NCBI GenBank assembly: GCA_020634555.1
Contig: JACKBK010000006.1
Coordinates: forward strand, 65,042 to 129,041
DNA: 64,000 bases
From: Caldilineae bacterium
GTDB taxonomy: Bacteria > Chloroflexota > Anaerolineae > JAAEKA01
Direction: 5' to 3'
The position numbers and the translations under genes were made by a program. Of the stretch, positions 41,772-50,358 are shown in pieces. Positions within the stretch are counted from its first letter, which is position 1. Every line of letters begins with the position of its first letter. The notes beneath the pieces are model-generated. The model saw nothing but the letters and a program-made list of their open reading frames with translations. It did no database searches and was not told the origin of the DNA.

Positions 41772-43145
41772 CTACATTGACACCAATGGCAGATACGCCC
41801 GCCGGCGCACCTGGGGCTTCTCCATGCACGCCCACGTTGCCCCGCCGTCGTCGGAGCGGTACATGTAGTCGTCGTAGGTCCCCGCGACGTAGGCGTGCAT
41901 GAACAACGAGTACGGTTTGGCGGGAACAGGTGTGCCCGGTGCATCGACGCGCGGCAGGAAGACCTGGTGTAGGGTGGCGTTGCTCGTTGCCGACCGCTCA
42001 CTGTTCATCGGCTGGTTCAAGATCACGGGCGCAGCGGGGTTGGCAGTCATCGGATTCATCAGCGATGAACTGGCTCGTCTGGCCACTTCCAGGCTGAACA
42101 CCGTCCCCGATACCGTCAATCGCCGCCAGCTTAGTCCATCGTCGTAGCTGGCGTACAGCCCATCTCTGGTGGCAAGATAGATCGTGGGGTCTTCGGGGTA
42201 GTCGGGCGCAAAGCGTGGAATGAGTCCTCCCACTTGTGTCAGCGAATGGTCACATGCTGCAGTCGAGCCCCAAGGGAAGATCGCCCGCCACGTCAGTCCG
42301 CCATCCCTGCTCTGAAACAGCGAGTTGTCATAGAAACTTATCAGGAGTGTGTGGTCACGGGCATAGCCGGGTGACACCTGGAGATGCGAATTCAGCATCG
42401 AGGTGTAGCACAGTCCCTGGCCAGCCGTCTGCCACGTTTCGCCGCCGTCATGGGAGAGGATGAAGTCGTTGCCCAAAGTCTGGCTGTTGCCCAACAGCGT
42501 CGCCCAGATAGTCTGGTCGTTGTCGTAGTCGGACGACACCGCCACACTCCAGGCGTTGGTTTCCTCCCAGATCATCTGCCAACTCTGGCCGCCGTCCTCT
42601 GAACGGGCGATACCAAAGGGTAGTGGACTCCAGTCGAAATACCACCAGCGCGGTTGAAACAGAACATTTGCTTGGCCAGCGGCGCGTAGACTAAACCAAG
42701 AACAGTCAAGATCAACTGCACTGCAAGCCGCAGTGCGTTCCTCCCAAACGTCGCCTGTTTGCTCGCTCCGAAATAGGTGGTACTGGCGATAGTAGAGGTC
42801 CTGCACCCCGAGATAGAGGGTGATCCCACCATCGGCGTTGTGCGGCGTCATCTGAAACTGCTCAATGCTTGAAAGGAACAGGTCTGGCGCAAATGTGAAA
42901 ATTAATTGCCACGTTTGGCCATTATCCTGACTGCGCCACAGCAAGCTCTCAGACACGTTGATCCAAAACATCGTCTCATCCTGGTCGTATCGAGGCGACG
43001 GAAACACGTAGTCGCGAGTCAACTCTTGTTGGCATGCGGGTAAGATCGTCTGAGCACGCGTCCGTTGGCTGCCCCATGGCCCCAGGAGCGACAACAACAG
43101 AAACGCCGAAGCCACGGCTGTCGTGAAGAGGGTTGCTCGTCTCAT
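41772..43145 (-). CDS. Secreted BNR/sialidase-repeat-like protein
   Basis: The product has 457 residues from ATG 43145, which starts a good signal peptide (RRATLFTTAVASAFLLLSLL, cleaved near TRAQ). Repeated Asp-box-like segments are present: SQDNGQTWQLIF, SEDGGQSWQMIW, SHDGGETWQTAG, SRDGGLTWRAIF, SYDDGLSWRRLT and SDDGGATWACME. These form a beta-propeller like BNR or Ycf48 proteins. No sialidase catalytic residues stand out, so it is more likely a scaffold or binding protein. The extreme C-terminus RRRAYLPLVSM matches a tail type seen at 45474. Confidence 0.72.
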   Translation of the reverse strand: MRRATLFTTAVASAFLLLSLLGPWGSQRTRAQTILPACQQELTRDYVFPSPRYDQDETMFWINVSESLLWRSQDNGQTWQLIFTFAPDLFLSSIEQFQMTPHNADGGITLYLGVQDLYYRQYHLFRSEQTGDVWEERTAACSAVDLDCSWFSLRAAGQANVLFQPRWWYFDWSPLPFGIARSEDGGQSWQMIWEETNAWSVAVSSDYDNDQTIWATLLGNSQTLGNDFILSHDGGETWQTAGQGLCYTSMLNSHLQVSPGYARDHTLLISFYDNSLFQSRDGGLTWRAIFPWGSTAACDHSLTQVGGLIPRFAPDYPEDPTIYLATRDGLYASYDDGLSWRRLTVSGTVFSLEVARRASSSLMNPMTANPAAPVILNQPMNSERSATSNATLHQVFLPRVDAPGTPVPAKPYSLFMHAYVAGTYDDYMYRSDDGGATWACMEKPQVRRRAYLPLVSM

Positions 43146-43736
43146 GATGCATGCCCCTATTGGTCCGGCGTGGCTGTCACGGGAACACCCCCTGCCCAAG
43201 TCGTTCCAGCCGGTATCGTGAGCGAGTATTCGCCAGACTGCATGACGTAAAACAGGAGCAGGATGGCTGCCCCCCGACGGTTGTTGCGATGGTCGTCCAT
43301 GAGCTTCCTCCACATGATAGCCAGCAGTAACGCCAGCCGATTTCATCATCAACGAACTGACCTGATGATAGCACCTGTTTGGCGGGGCGTCAACAGGGCA
43401 TTTGGAGCATTGACGAACCGATCATGACTGTGTTCCGGGAACTTGATGTGTTGTTCATAGCGCTGGCGTCCGCGAAGCTGACCTGGATCATACCACGAAA
43501 CAGCCGAGTCGTGGTACATTGCTGGTACGGGAAATAGACGCGGTGCGATTCTCGCCTTGAGCGGGAAGATGAAAGCATTGTCATGAAATTCACGCACTCG
43601 TGTAATCAAGGATTAATGTTCATCGCGTACATTGAGACTGTAAGAAACTACCGAGTTGTAGGACATGATGGCATGGGAAGATCGCAGGACGGGAAGAGAC
43701 GACCTACCGACTTACCACCTCTGGTGAGGGAAACTC
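43146..43736. other. Gene-poor region
   Basis: This 591-bp stretch lies between divergently read genes. Short reading frames on both strands show no recognisable protein. Base composition is less GC-rich than around. No convincing promoter, RNA or repeat was found. Confidence 0.5.
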
Positions 43737-45474
43737 ATGAAACACAATCACAACCGCAAACCCACAACCACGACATCGGCCGCCTGGCACATCTTTGCGA
43801 TGCTTCTGCTGGCTGCCTTGCTGGTGGGACCGTCGCCGTCGCCGGTGCGCGCCGGTGAGAGCCAAACCGACAAATCTCCCCAGTTCGACTGCACCACGGT
43901 CACCGAGATACCGGTGGCCAGTGTGAAGCGCTGGTGGCGCTGTACGACAGCACCAACGGCGACAATTGGTACTGGAAGGACGGCTGGCTGCAAACCGACA
44001 CGCCTTGCAGTTGGTTGGCATCACCTGTGATGCAGGCCATGTCACCAAGCTTGAACTGGTCATAGTAACACTTTTGCGCGGTGCGCTTCCGCCCGAATTA
44101 GGGCAACCTGGCTGAACTAGCGAGGCTGGACTTGCGAGCTGAGAATTACCTGACCGGTCCGCTTCCTGGCACGTTGACAAACCTCGAGCCATGTCTCGGT
44201 TTTCAGTCTGTTTCTCAACGAGCTTACCGGTCCGCTTCCTCCTGAACTGGGCAACATGACTTCGTTTAGTGGCTTGGATCCTGAATGACAATCAGATTGA
44301 CGGTCCCATCCCCCTCCATTGGGGCGACCTGACTGCAATCTGGGGATATTTCTCAGAACAAAACCAGTTGAGCGGCCCCATCCCGCCGGAACTGGGCGAT
44401 CTTTCCAATCTGGAAAACCTGTCCGTTGGAGGAGAACCACCTCAGCGGCTCGATCCCTCCGAAACTCGGCCAACTCAGCAACCTGTGCGACCTCGAACCT
44501 GAGCGAGAACGAGTTGACCGGGACCATGCCGCCCGATCTGGGCAACCTGACCGGCCTCGGTTGGTGCCGCTCCTCGGTCCCACCAACGGCGACCTGGCCC
44601 GGTTGCGGGACAGAAGCAACACACCTGCGCGGCTGTATCCTGGCGCCGCTATAGTTCGCCGATGGCCGGCCGCCGCAACCTGAAACCGGCTACCTCAACC
44701 TCAACAGCAACCACCTCAGCGGCTCCATTCCGGTGGAGTTGAGCCAACTGACGGACGCCTCGGGCTTGAATCTGGGCTGCAACATGCTGTCGGCGACCCG
44801 TTCCCTACCCCGTGGCGCAGCGTAATCCGCTGGGGTAATCTTGCCTTCAACGCGTTGACTCGCTACGAACCGGTGCTCCGTCCCTTTGGTATTGGCGCCA
44901 GACCAGACCGTGGCCCCGGCGAACCTGGCGGCGACCGGCAGCAGCAACGGCGATCCTATCATCATCACCTGGACGCCTATTCTCATCTTGGGACGAGGGC
45001 TACTACGAGATCAGCTACGCTTCGGCGCCCGGCGGACCCTTCACCGTGTACGGCCAGACGGCCGACAAGATCGCCAGCAGCTACACCGTCCAGCTGCCGG
45101 CCCAGGAGACGCCCTATTACTTCCGGCTGCGCACCGTCACCTTGCCCCATACCTACATCAACTACGGTGTCGATTGTGACTATCAATCAAACACGGTGAT
45201 CAGCGAGTACACGGAGGTAGTGGCGTCGGGCGGCTGGGATCCGCCGCCCACCGAGACGCCGACCCCCACCCCGACAGGAACATCGACGGCGACGCCGACG
45301 GCTACAGCGACGACCACTGCAACCGCCACTGCCACACCTACGCACACCGCCACGGCTACTGCGACACCGACCGCGACTGCGACCGAAACCGCCACGCCAA
45401 CCGCGACACCCACTGCGACGGCCACCGCCACAGCGACCCCGTCCCGACTGTGGCTGCCGCTGATCCTGCACTGA
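43737..45474 (+). pseudogene. Frameshifted leucine-rich-repeat secreted protein
   Basis: ATG 43737 (after GAGGG) opens a signal peptide, IFAMLLLAALLVGPSPSPVRA. The protein then has a CEALVALYDSTNGDNWYWKD domain, leucine-rich repeats (GPLPPELGNM, GPIPPELGDLSNLENL, GSIPPKLGQLSNL, GTMPPDLGNLTGL), a fibronectin-like stretch, a long Thr/Ala/Pro tract and the tail SRLWLPLILH. These pieces lie in all three frames, so at least seven indels break it. The first three are single-base changes in short G runs (near 43916, 44014 and 44103). Neighbouring genes are intact, so real decay is more likely than poor sequence. Confidence 0.8.
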
Positions 45475-45771
45475 CGAGGGCATCTGCCCCTTGACATTGA
45501 AGACCGGGATTGGAGGTTTTCGCGTCTGATGATCGCCGTCGCCGCGCGTCTCCTTTCGCCGGCTGCTTTCTGCTTGGACGCGTGATCAGCTCACTCCAAT
45601 GGAGAGTCTGTTAGCGCCCGTCTCCTGCCAAACGGTGGTGAAGGATTGTTCGCCGGACCAGGGCAGGATGTCGGCCTCCAGATCGACGAAAACCCTCATG
45701 ACGGGCCACAAACACGGGATGCCCCGTCCCTACGCGCCAACGCATTCTGAGCGCCCCCGAATGCTCAGACA
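45475..45771. other. Intergenic region with a repeat remnant
   Basis: No gene is visible in these 297 bp between convergent genes. A small ACGGG/CCCGT hairpin with CCCTACGCG at about 45715-45736 resembles a common dispersed repeat. No terminator stands out. Confidence 0.4.
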
Positions 45772-46677
45772 CTAGGACGATTCCTCTCCCAGCGCCAGCA
45801 GCAGCGCATGGTCGCTCACTGACTGGTAGGCCGCCGCCAGCGGGTCGGTGATCTCGCCGGGCTTGCGCTCGAAGGGCGGTTTGCCCAGCCGCTTCAGCAG
45901 TCCCGCCTCGACAGCTGGACGGACGACCGGTGCGCTGAACCCGTCCAGCCCGTCGCCCATATCCCAGAACCGATCCAGGACAGCCTCCAGCGGTTCGATG
46001 CTCTCCGGCAAGGACTCCGGCGCTGGAGCGACCTCATACGCCGGCGAATCCTCGGCCAGCGCCAGGTCAGCCACGCCGCGCCGCCGATGCAGCTCGGCCA
46101 GCAACTGATCCTTGTCCTTGCCGCGCAGGTGAAAGATCAGGAAGGGGTCCTGGTCAAAGCGCTCACCCAGCAAGAAGTAGACCGCGGCGACGTGCTTGCA
46201 CGGGTTGGCGTAGTCGGGGCAGGAACAGTCCGTGTGCAGGTCGTCGCTGCGCGTGGGAAAGAGGCTGACGTGCGCGGCCCAGAACGCAGTTTCCACATCG
46301 GGCGGCATCTCGCCGGCCAGCAGCTTGGCAGCAAAGATCGCCTGCCCGGCCAGCGCTTCAATCACTTCGGACCACTCGGCGTCTGTCAGAGTCTTGACCG
46401 CGATCTTCACCTTGTAGGGCCGGGCGCGCGATCCCTGGACGCGCGATGTGACCACGCCGGGGCCGATGTCCAGGTCCAGCACCTGGCCTTTGCGGGCGTA
46501 GCTGCGGCCGCGGCTCAACCGGCCCGAGTCCAGCAGCGGCTCCAGCGCGGCGATCCACTTGTCGGCCCACCAGCTCTCGCCGATCTTGCCGCGTTTGCTG
46601 CGGGCCTTGATGCCGTCGGCCGCGCGCGGCTTGCTGGGCTGGGGATACCAATCGTCGTAGTCGTAGCGTCGTGGCAT
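45772..46677 (-). CDS. SWIM zinc-finger protein
   Basis: The 301-residue protein has the SWIM motif CSCPDYANPCKH near residues 153-164 (CxC...CxH), inside a basic protein with WWADKWIAALEPLLDSGRL. Such proteins are routinely encoded next to SNF2-type helicases and are thought to bind DNA or the helicase. That is the arrangement here, with the helicase gene directly upstream on the same strand. The two genes are separated by a 174-bp nested palindrome. Confidence 0.87.
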   Translation of the reverse strand: MPRRYDYDDWYPQPSKPRAADGIKARSKRGKIGESWWADKWIAALEPLLDSGRLSRGRSYARKGQVLDLDIGPGVVTSRVQGSRARPYKVKIAVKTLTDAEWSEVIEALAGQAIFAAKLLAGEMPPDVETAFWAAHVSLFPTRSDDLHTDCSCPDYANPCKHVAAVYFLLGERFDQDPFLIFHLRGKDKDQLLAELHRRRGVADLALAEDSPAYEVAPAPESLPESIEPLEAVLDRFWDMGDGLDGFSAPVVRPAVEAGLLKRLGKPPFERKPGEITDPLAAAYQSVSDHALLLALGEESS

Positions 46678-46724
46678 AGGTGTCTCTCAATGAAGTTTAC
46701 AGAGGATCGCCGCGGAAACTTGTA

Positions 46725-46898
46725 GCTTAGCGCCGGTCGAGTAGCGGATTGAGGCAACCCAAATCTCATGAAACGGTGAGACATCAGCGTACCGAGACCA
46801 AGCGGATTGCGCGCGCGACTCGCTTGGTCTCGGTACGCTGACTGTACTCATCTTCATTCAAACAGTCTCCACAACCCGCTACTCGACCGGCGCTAAGC
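46725..46898. mobile_element. Nested palindrome, MITE-like element
   Basis: Outer arms of 23 bp, perfect (GCTTAGCGCCGGTCGAGTAG and three more bases at 46725-46747; complement at 46876-46898). Inner arms of 20 bp, perfect (CAGCGTACCGAGACCAAGCG at 46785-46804; complement 46821-46840). The DNA between arms (37 and 35 bp) is only weakly symmetrical. It ends one base before the helicase stop codon. No clear target-site duplication and no transposase. Confidence 0.6.
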
Positions 46899-46899
46899 C

Positions 46900-49800
46900 T
46901 TAACCTGCTGCGTCCTGGCGCAGCGTCAAAAGTTGGCGCAGGTCGTCGGTAGACAGCTCGGTCAGCCACCCCTCGCCAGCGCCGACCACGGCGTCGGCCA
47001 GCGCCTGCTTGCGCTCGATCAGGTCGTCGATGGCCTCCTCCAGCGTGCCGGCGCACACCAGCTTATGAACGTGAACGTTGCGCGTCTGGCCGATGCGAAA
47101 GGCGCGGTCGGTGGCCTGGTTCTCCACAGCCGGGTTCCACCAACGGTCGAAGTGGAAGACGTGGTTGGCCGCGGTCAGGTTCAGACCGGTGCCGCCTGCT
47201 TTCAGCGACAGGATGAACAGCGCAGGGCTGCGGCGGCTCTGGAAGCGGGCAACCATCTCGTCGCGCTTCGACAGCGGCGTGCCGCCATGCAGGAAAAGCA
47301 CCTCCTGGCCAAAAGCCTCCTGTAACTGGCGCTTGAGCAGCCCACCCATCTCGGCGAACTGGGTGAAAATCAGCGCCTGGTCGCCCTCGGCCAGCGCCTC
47401 CTCCAGCATTTCGTTGAGGCGCGCCAGCTTGCCGGAGCGGTGTTCCGGCCCGTCAGGACCGGAGAGCAGGGCCGGACTGCCGTCGGCCAGGAACTGCGCC
47501 GGGTGGTTGCAGACCTGTTTGAGCTTGAGCAGCGTGGCAAGCACCAGACCGCGCCGCCCGATGCCTTCACTCACCTCCAACTGCTGAAGCGAGTCCTTCA
47601 CCACAGCCTGGTAGAGTGTGGCCTGCTCGGCGGTCAGCGTGCAGTAGGTGGTCATCTCCAGCTTGTCGGGCAGGTCCTGGATGATGGTGGGGTCGGTCTT
47701 GAGGCGGCGCAGAATGAACGGCTGCGTCAGCGAGCGCAACCGACGGGCCGCTTCCTCGTCGCCGGCCTTCTCGATAGGGCGGGCGAAATGCCGCTGGAAG
47801 TCGCGCTGCGATCCCAGATAGCCGGGGTTGAGGAAGTGCATGATCGACCACAGCTCGTTCAGGCGGTTCTCCACCGGGGTCCCGGTCAGGGCAATCCGGT
47901 GCTCGGCCGGCAGCTTGCGGATGGTCTGCGTCTGTTTGGCGCCTGGGTTCTTGATGTTCTGCGCCTCGTCCAGGATCACATCGCCCCAGTCGATGGTCAG
48001 CATCATGTCGGCATCGCGCCGGGCCAGCGCGTAGGTGCTGATGACCACATCGTGCCCGCGTGCGGCCTCCGCGAACTCTTCGCCGCGCCGCCGGTCGCCG
48101 CCGTGATGCACCATGACGCGCAGCGAGGGTGCAAAGCGTTGGATCTCGCGCTGCCAGTTGCCCACCACAGACGTCGGGCAGATAACCAGCGCCGGGCTGG
48201 CTCGGGTCCCCGCCGATGCGCCGGGCGAGCGCGTTGCCAGCAGATAGGCGATGGTCTCGGCGGTCTTGCCCAGCCCCATGTCGTCGGCCAGACAGGCGCC
48301 GAATCCCCAGCGGCGGAGAAAGGCGAGCCAGGAAAAGCCGCGCTGCTGGTAGGGGCGCAACTGGCCGCTGAATGCAGCCGGCTGTGGCAGCACCGCCATC
48401 TGGCCACCCGCCGTTTGCAGTTCTTCCACCAGGCGCGACAGCCATCCATCCGCGCTCACGCCGACCACATCGATGCCGGCGATCTGTTCCTGCGAGCCAA
48501 GCAGCACGCGCAGGGCCTCTTGCAGTGACAGCTCGCCCGCAGTTTTCTGCCGCGTTTCCCAGAACTTGATCGCCGTCTCCACCTGCTCCGGGTCGAGGAC
48601 AGCCCACTGGCCGCGAATCCGTACCAACGGCTGCTTCAGGCTGGCAAGCCGTTCCAGCTCCTTGAGGGTCAGCGGTTCATCCCCCAACGCCAGGCTCCAG
48701 TCCACCGACACGATGCGCTCGAAACTCATGCCGCCAACCCCGCCCGATGGCGCTTTTTGCTGCGCTGGGCGCAGATTGAGCCGGGCGCCTAGCCGGTTGG
48801 AGGCACCGCGGCGGCCCCACCACTGTGGCGCCAGCACGCCAAAACCGCTCTCCTCCAGCAGCAAGGCCGTCTCGCGCAGGAAAGTGTATGCCTCCTCGGT
48901 GGTCAACGCGGCTGCCTCTGGCCGGGCCGCGTGCAGGCTCTCTTCGATGGGAGCGAAGAGACGCGACGCCTTGCCCAGCCCGGCCAGCATCTGTTCCTGT
49001 GGCTGGTCGAAGCGCCGATCCAGATAGCGCAGCTTCTGGCCGCGCGCCCGCCAGACCTGCTCCGCAGGCACCAGCAGGCTCAGATCGTCGGCGGCCTGCA
49101 AGAGGTAGCGCAGTTGCCAGGCGCGCTCATTCCGCTCAACCGGGGGTTCTTCAGGCGGTTCCAACCGAAAACAGAGGCGAAAGGCCTCGTCGCCGTCGGT
49201 CCGTAGCTGTGCCAGCCAGTCATTGACCTGTCCGGCAAGACGCGCGAGGTCGCCGGCCGAACCGTCCACCGCCGGATCGGCGCGCAGCAGCGCATTTCGC
49301 CAGCGCAACTCGGAACGCACAGGAACGCGAGCGGCAGTCGCGGCGGACTGCGCAGCCCAACCGCGCACACAGGCATCGGTGACGGTGTGCAGGAAGTTGG
49401 TCAGCAGACCGGCAGGCCCGGGTGGGTTGGCCGGGTCGTCAGGCAGACGCAGCGCACGGCAAACCGGCGGCATGGCGGCTGCCAGTTGCTCCAGCCGTGT
49501 CCGGTCGGCCGGGTCGTCCAGAGAGGGTTGCCACGCAGCACGATAGGTTGCCTGGGACTTCTGACTACCCGCGGCTGGAGCAACTGGTTCCGGCAAGGCC
49601 GGCACCAAGCGTTGCCGCGCCAGCAAGCTGAGCTGGAAGCGCGCCGCCATCCGCCAGAACTTCACGTCCGCGCCCAACGTGACCTGCGGTGGCAGCCGGT
49701 CACGCTCCGGCAGGCGAGCCAACCAGGGCAACGCATCTTCAGGAGAGAGCAAGCAGCCGGCTACCTGCCAGGTGGCCAGACTGGTCTCGCCGTCTGGCGT

Positions 49801-50091
49801 ATCCTCGGCGTCAACCAGCAGGTCGGGCGATGACAGAGGTTGTATGCCGCGGCTGGGGAGATCTACATGAAGGAGCGCGGCTGATCGCGATGCACTGTCG
49901 CCGGGCAAGCTGCGCATCGCCGTCTCCAGTGTTCCGGCATCAGCGGCGAAAGGATGCGGGCTGACCCTGGGGCGTCTGCCGCGACGTTTTGCCGCCGGTG
50001 GGCCGGGCGAAGCCTCGCACCAGATCGCGAGCGCGCCGTCCGACGCTGGATTGGAAGATGAGGGAAGCCAGGCGCAGTGGAGAACAACCAT
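46900..50091 (-). CDS. SNF2-family DEAD/DEAH-box helicase
   Basis: The product has 1063 residues from ATG 50091 (MVVLHCAWLPSS); a TTG at 50130 would add 13. The N-terminal half (to about 550) is the diverged SNF2-helicase accessory region. The motor follows: ADDMGLGKTAETIAYLLA (motif I), VICPTSVVGNWQREI, DVILDEAQNIKNP (motif II as DEAQ), ALTGTPVENRLNELWS (III), then LIFTQFAEMGG, LSLKAGGTGLNLTAANHVFH (V) and DRAFRIGQTRNVHVHK (VI). It is an ATP-driven dsDNA translocase. The paired SWIM protein is its likely partner. Confidence 0.92.
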   Translation of the reverse strand: MVVLHCAWLPSSSNPASDGALAIWCEASPGPPAAKRRGRRPRVSPHPFAADAGTLETAMRSLPGDSASRSAALLHVDLPSRGIQPLSSPDLLVDAEDTPDGETSLATWQVAGCLLSPEDALPWLARLPERDRLPPQVTLGADVKFWRMAARFQLSLLARQRLVPALPEPVAPAAGSQKSQATYRAAWQPSLDDPADRTRLEQLAAAMPPVCRALRLPDDPANPPGPAGLLTNFLHTVTDACVRGWAAQSAATAARVPVRSELRWRNALLRADPAVDGSAGDLARLAGQVNDWLAQLRTDGDEAFRLCFRLEPPEEPPVERNERAWQLRYLLQAADDLSLLVPAEQVWRARGQKLRYLDRRFDQPQEQMLAGLGKASRLFAPIEESLHAARPEAAALTTEEAYTFLRETALLLEESGFGVLAPQWWGRRGASNRLGARLNLRPAQQKAPSGGVGGMSFERIVSVDWSLALGDEPLTLKELERLASLKQPLVRIRGQWAVLDPEQVETAIKFWETRQKTAGELSLQEALRVLLGSQEQIAGIDVVGVSADGWLSRLVEELQTAGGQMAVLPQPAAFSGQLRPYQQRGFSWLAFLRRWGFGACLADDMGLGKTAETIAYLLATRSPGASAGTRASPALVICPTSVVGNWQREIQRFAPSLRVMVHHGGDRRRGEEFAEAARGHDVVISTYALARRDADMMLTIDWGDVILDEAQNIKNPGAKQTQTIRKLPAEHRIALTGTPVENRLNELWSIMHFLNPGYLGSQRDFQRHFARPIEKAGDEEAARRLRSLTQPFILRRLKTDPTIIQDLPDKLEMTTYCTLTAEQATLYQAVVKDSLQQLEVSEGIGRRGLVLATLLKLKQVCNHPAQFLADGSPALLSGPDGPEHRSGKLARLNEMLEEALAEGDQALIFTQFAEMGGLLKRQLQEAFGQEVLFLHGGTPLSKRDEMVARFQSRRSPALFILSLKAGGTGLNLTAANHVFHFDRWWNPAVENQATDRAFRIGQTRNVHVHKLVCAGTLEEAIDDLIERKQALADAVVGAGEGWLTELSTDDLRQLLTLRQDAAG

Positions 50092-50228
50092 GGGGGTGTG
50101 ATTAACGATGTCTTGTGAGATGAGAGCCAATGGCCGCCAGGGCCAGAGGTCTGTCCGCCCTCTGGCCGGTCATCACGGTCAATCATAGCCCGTCCGATGT
50201 ATCCTGTCAATGTCGTGTGGTTGCGCTT

Positions 50229-50290
50229 CAAAGTCACTTTGTACAATGATTGCATCCCATTTGAAAACTGGATATAATCAACAAAGTCAC
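50229..50290 (+). promoter_or_regulatory. Promoter flanked by candidate operators
   Basis: TTGCAT (50250-50255), 17-base spacer and TATAAT (50273-50278) form a good sigma-70 type promoter for the gene at 50359. The 13-bp palindrome CAAAGTCACTTTG (50229-50241) lies nine bases before the -35. The half-site CAAAGTCAC recurs at 50282-50290, just after the -10. This arrangement suggests a repressor binding on both sides. Confidence 0.6.
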
Positions 50291-50358
50291 CCCGTCTTTG
50301 TGCTGGTACGTTGACGGTGTTCTGACATGTCAACCACGGTTTACCAAAGGTAATCGCC

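Noticed and set aside
43583..43858. 91-codon frame before and over the LRR gene start
   Set aside because: It is out of frame with the signal peptide, has no similarity to a known protein and no ribosome binding site.
43737..45474. Programmed frameshifting as explanation for the LRR gene
   Set aside because: At least seven frame changes in different directions are needed and no slippery site with a downstream structure is evident.
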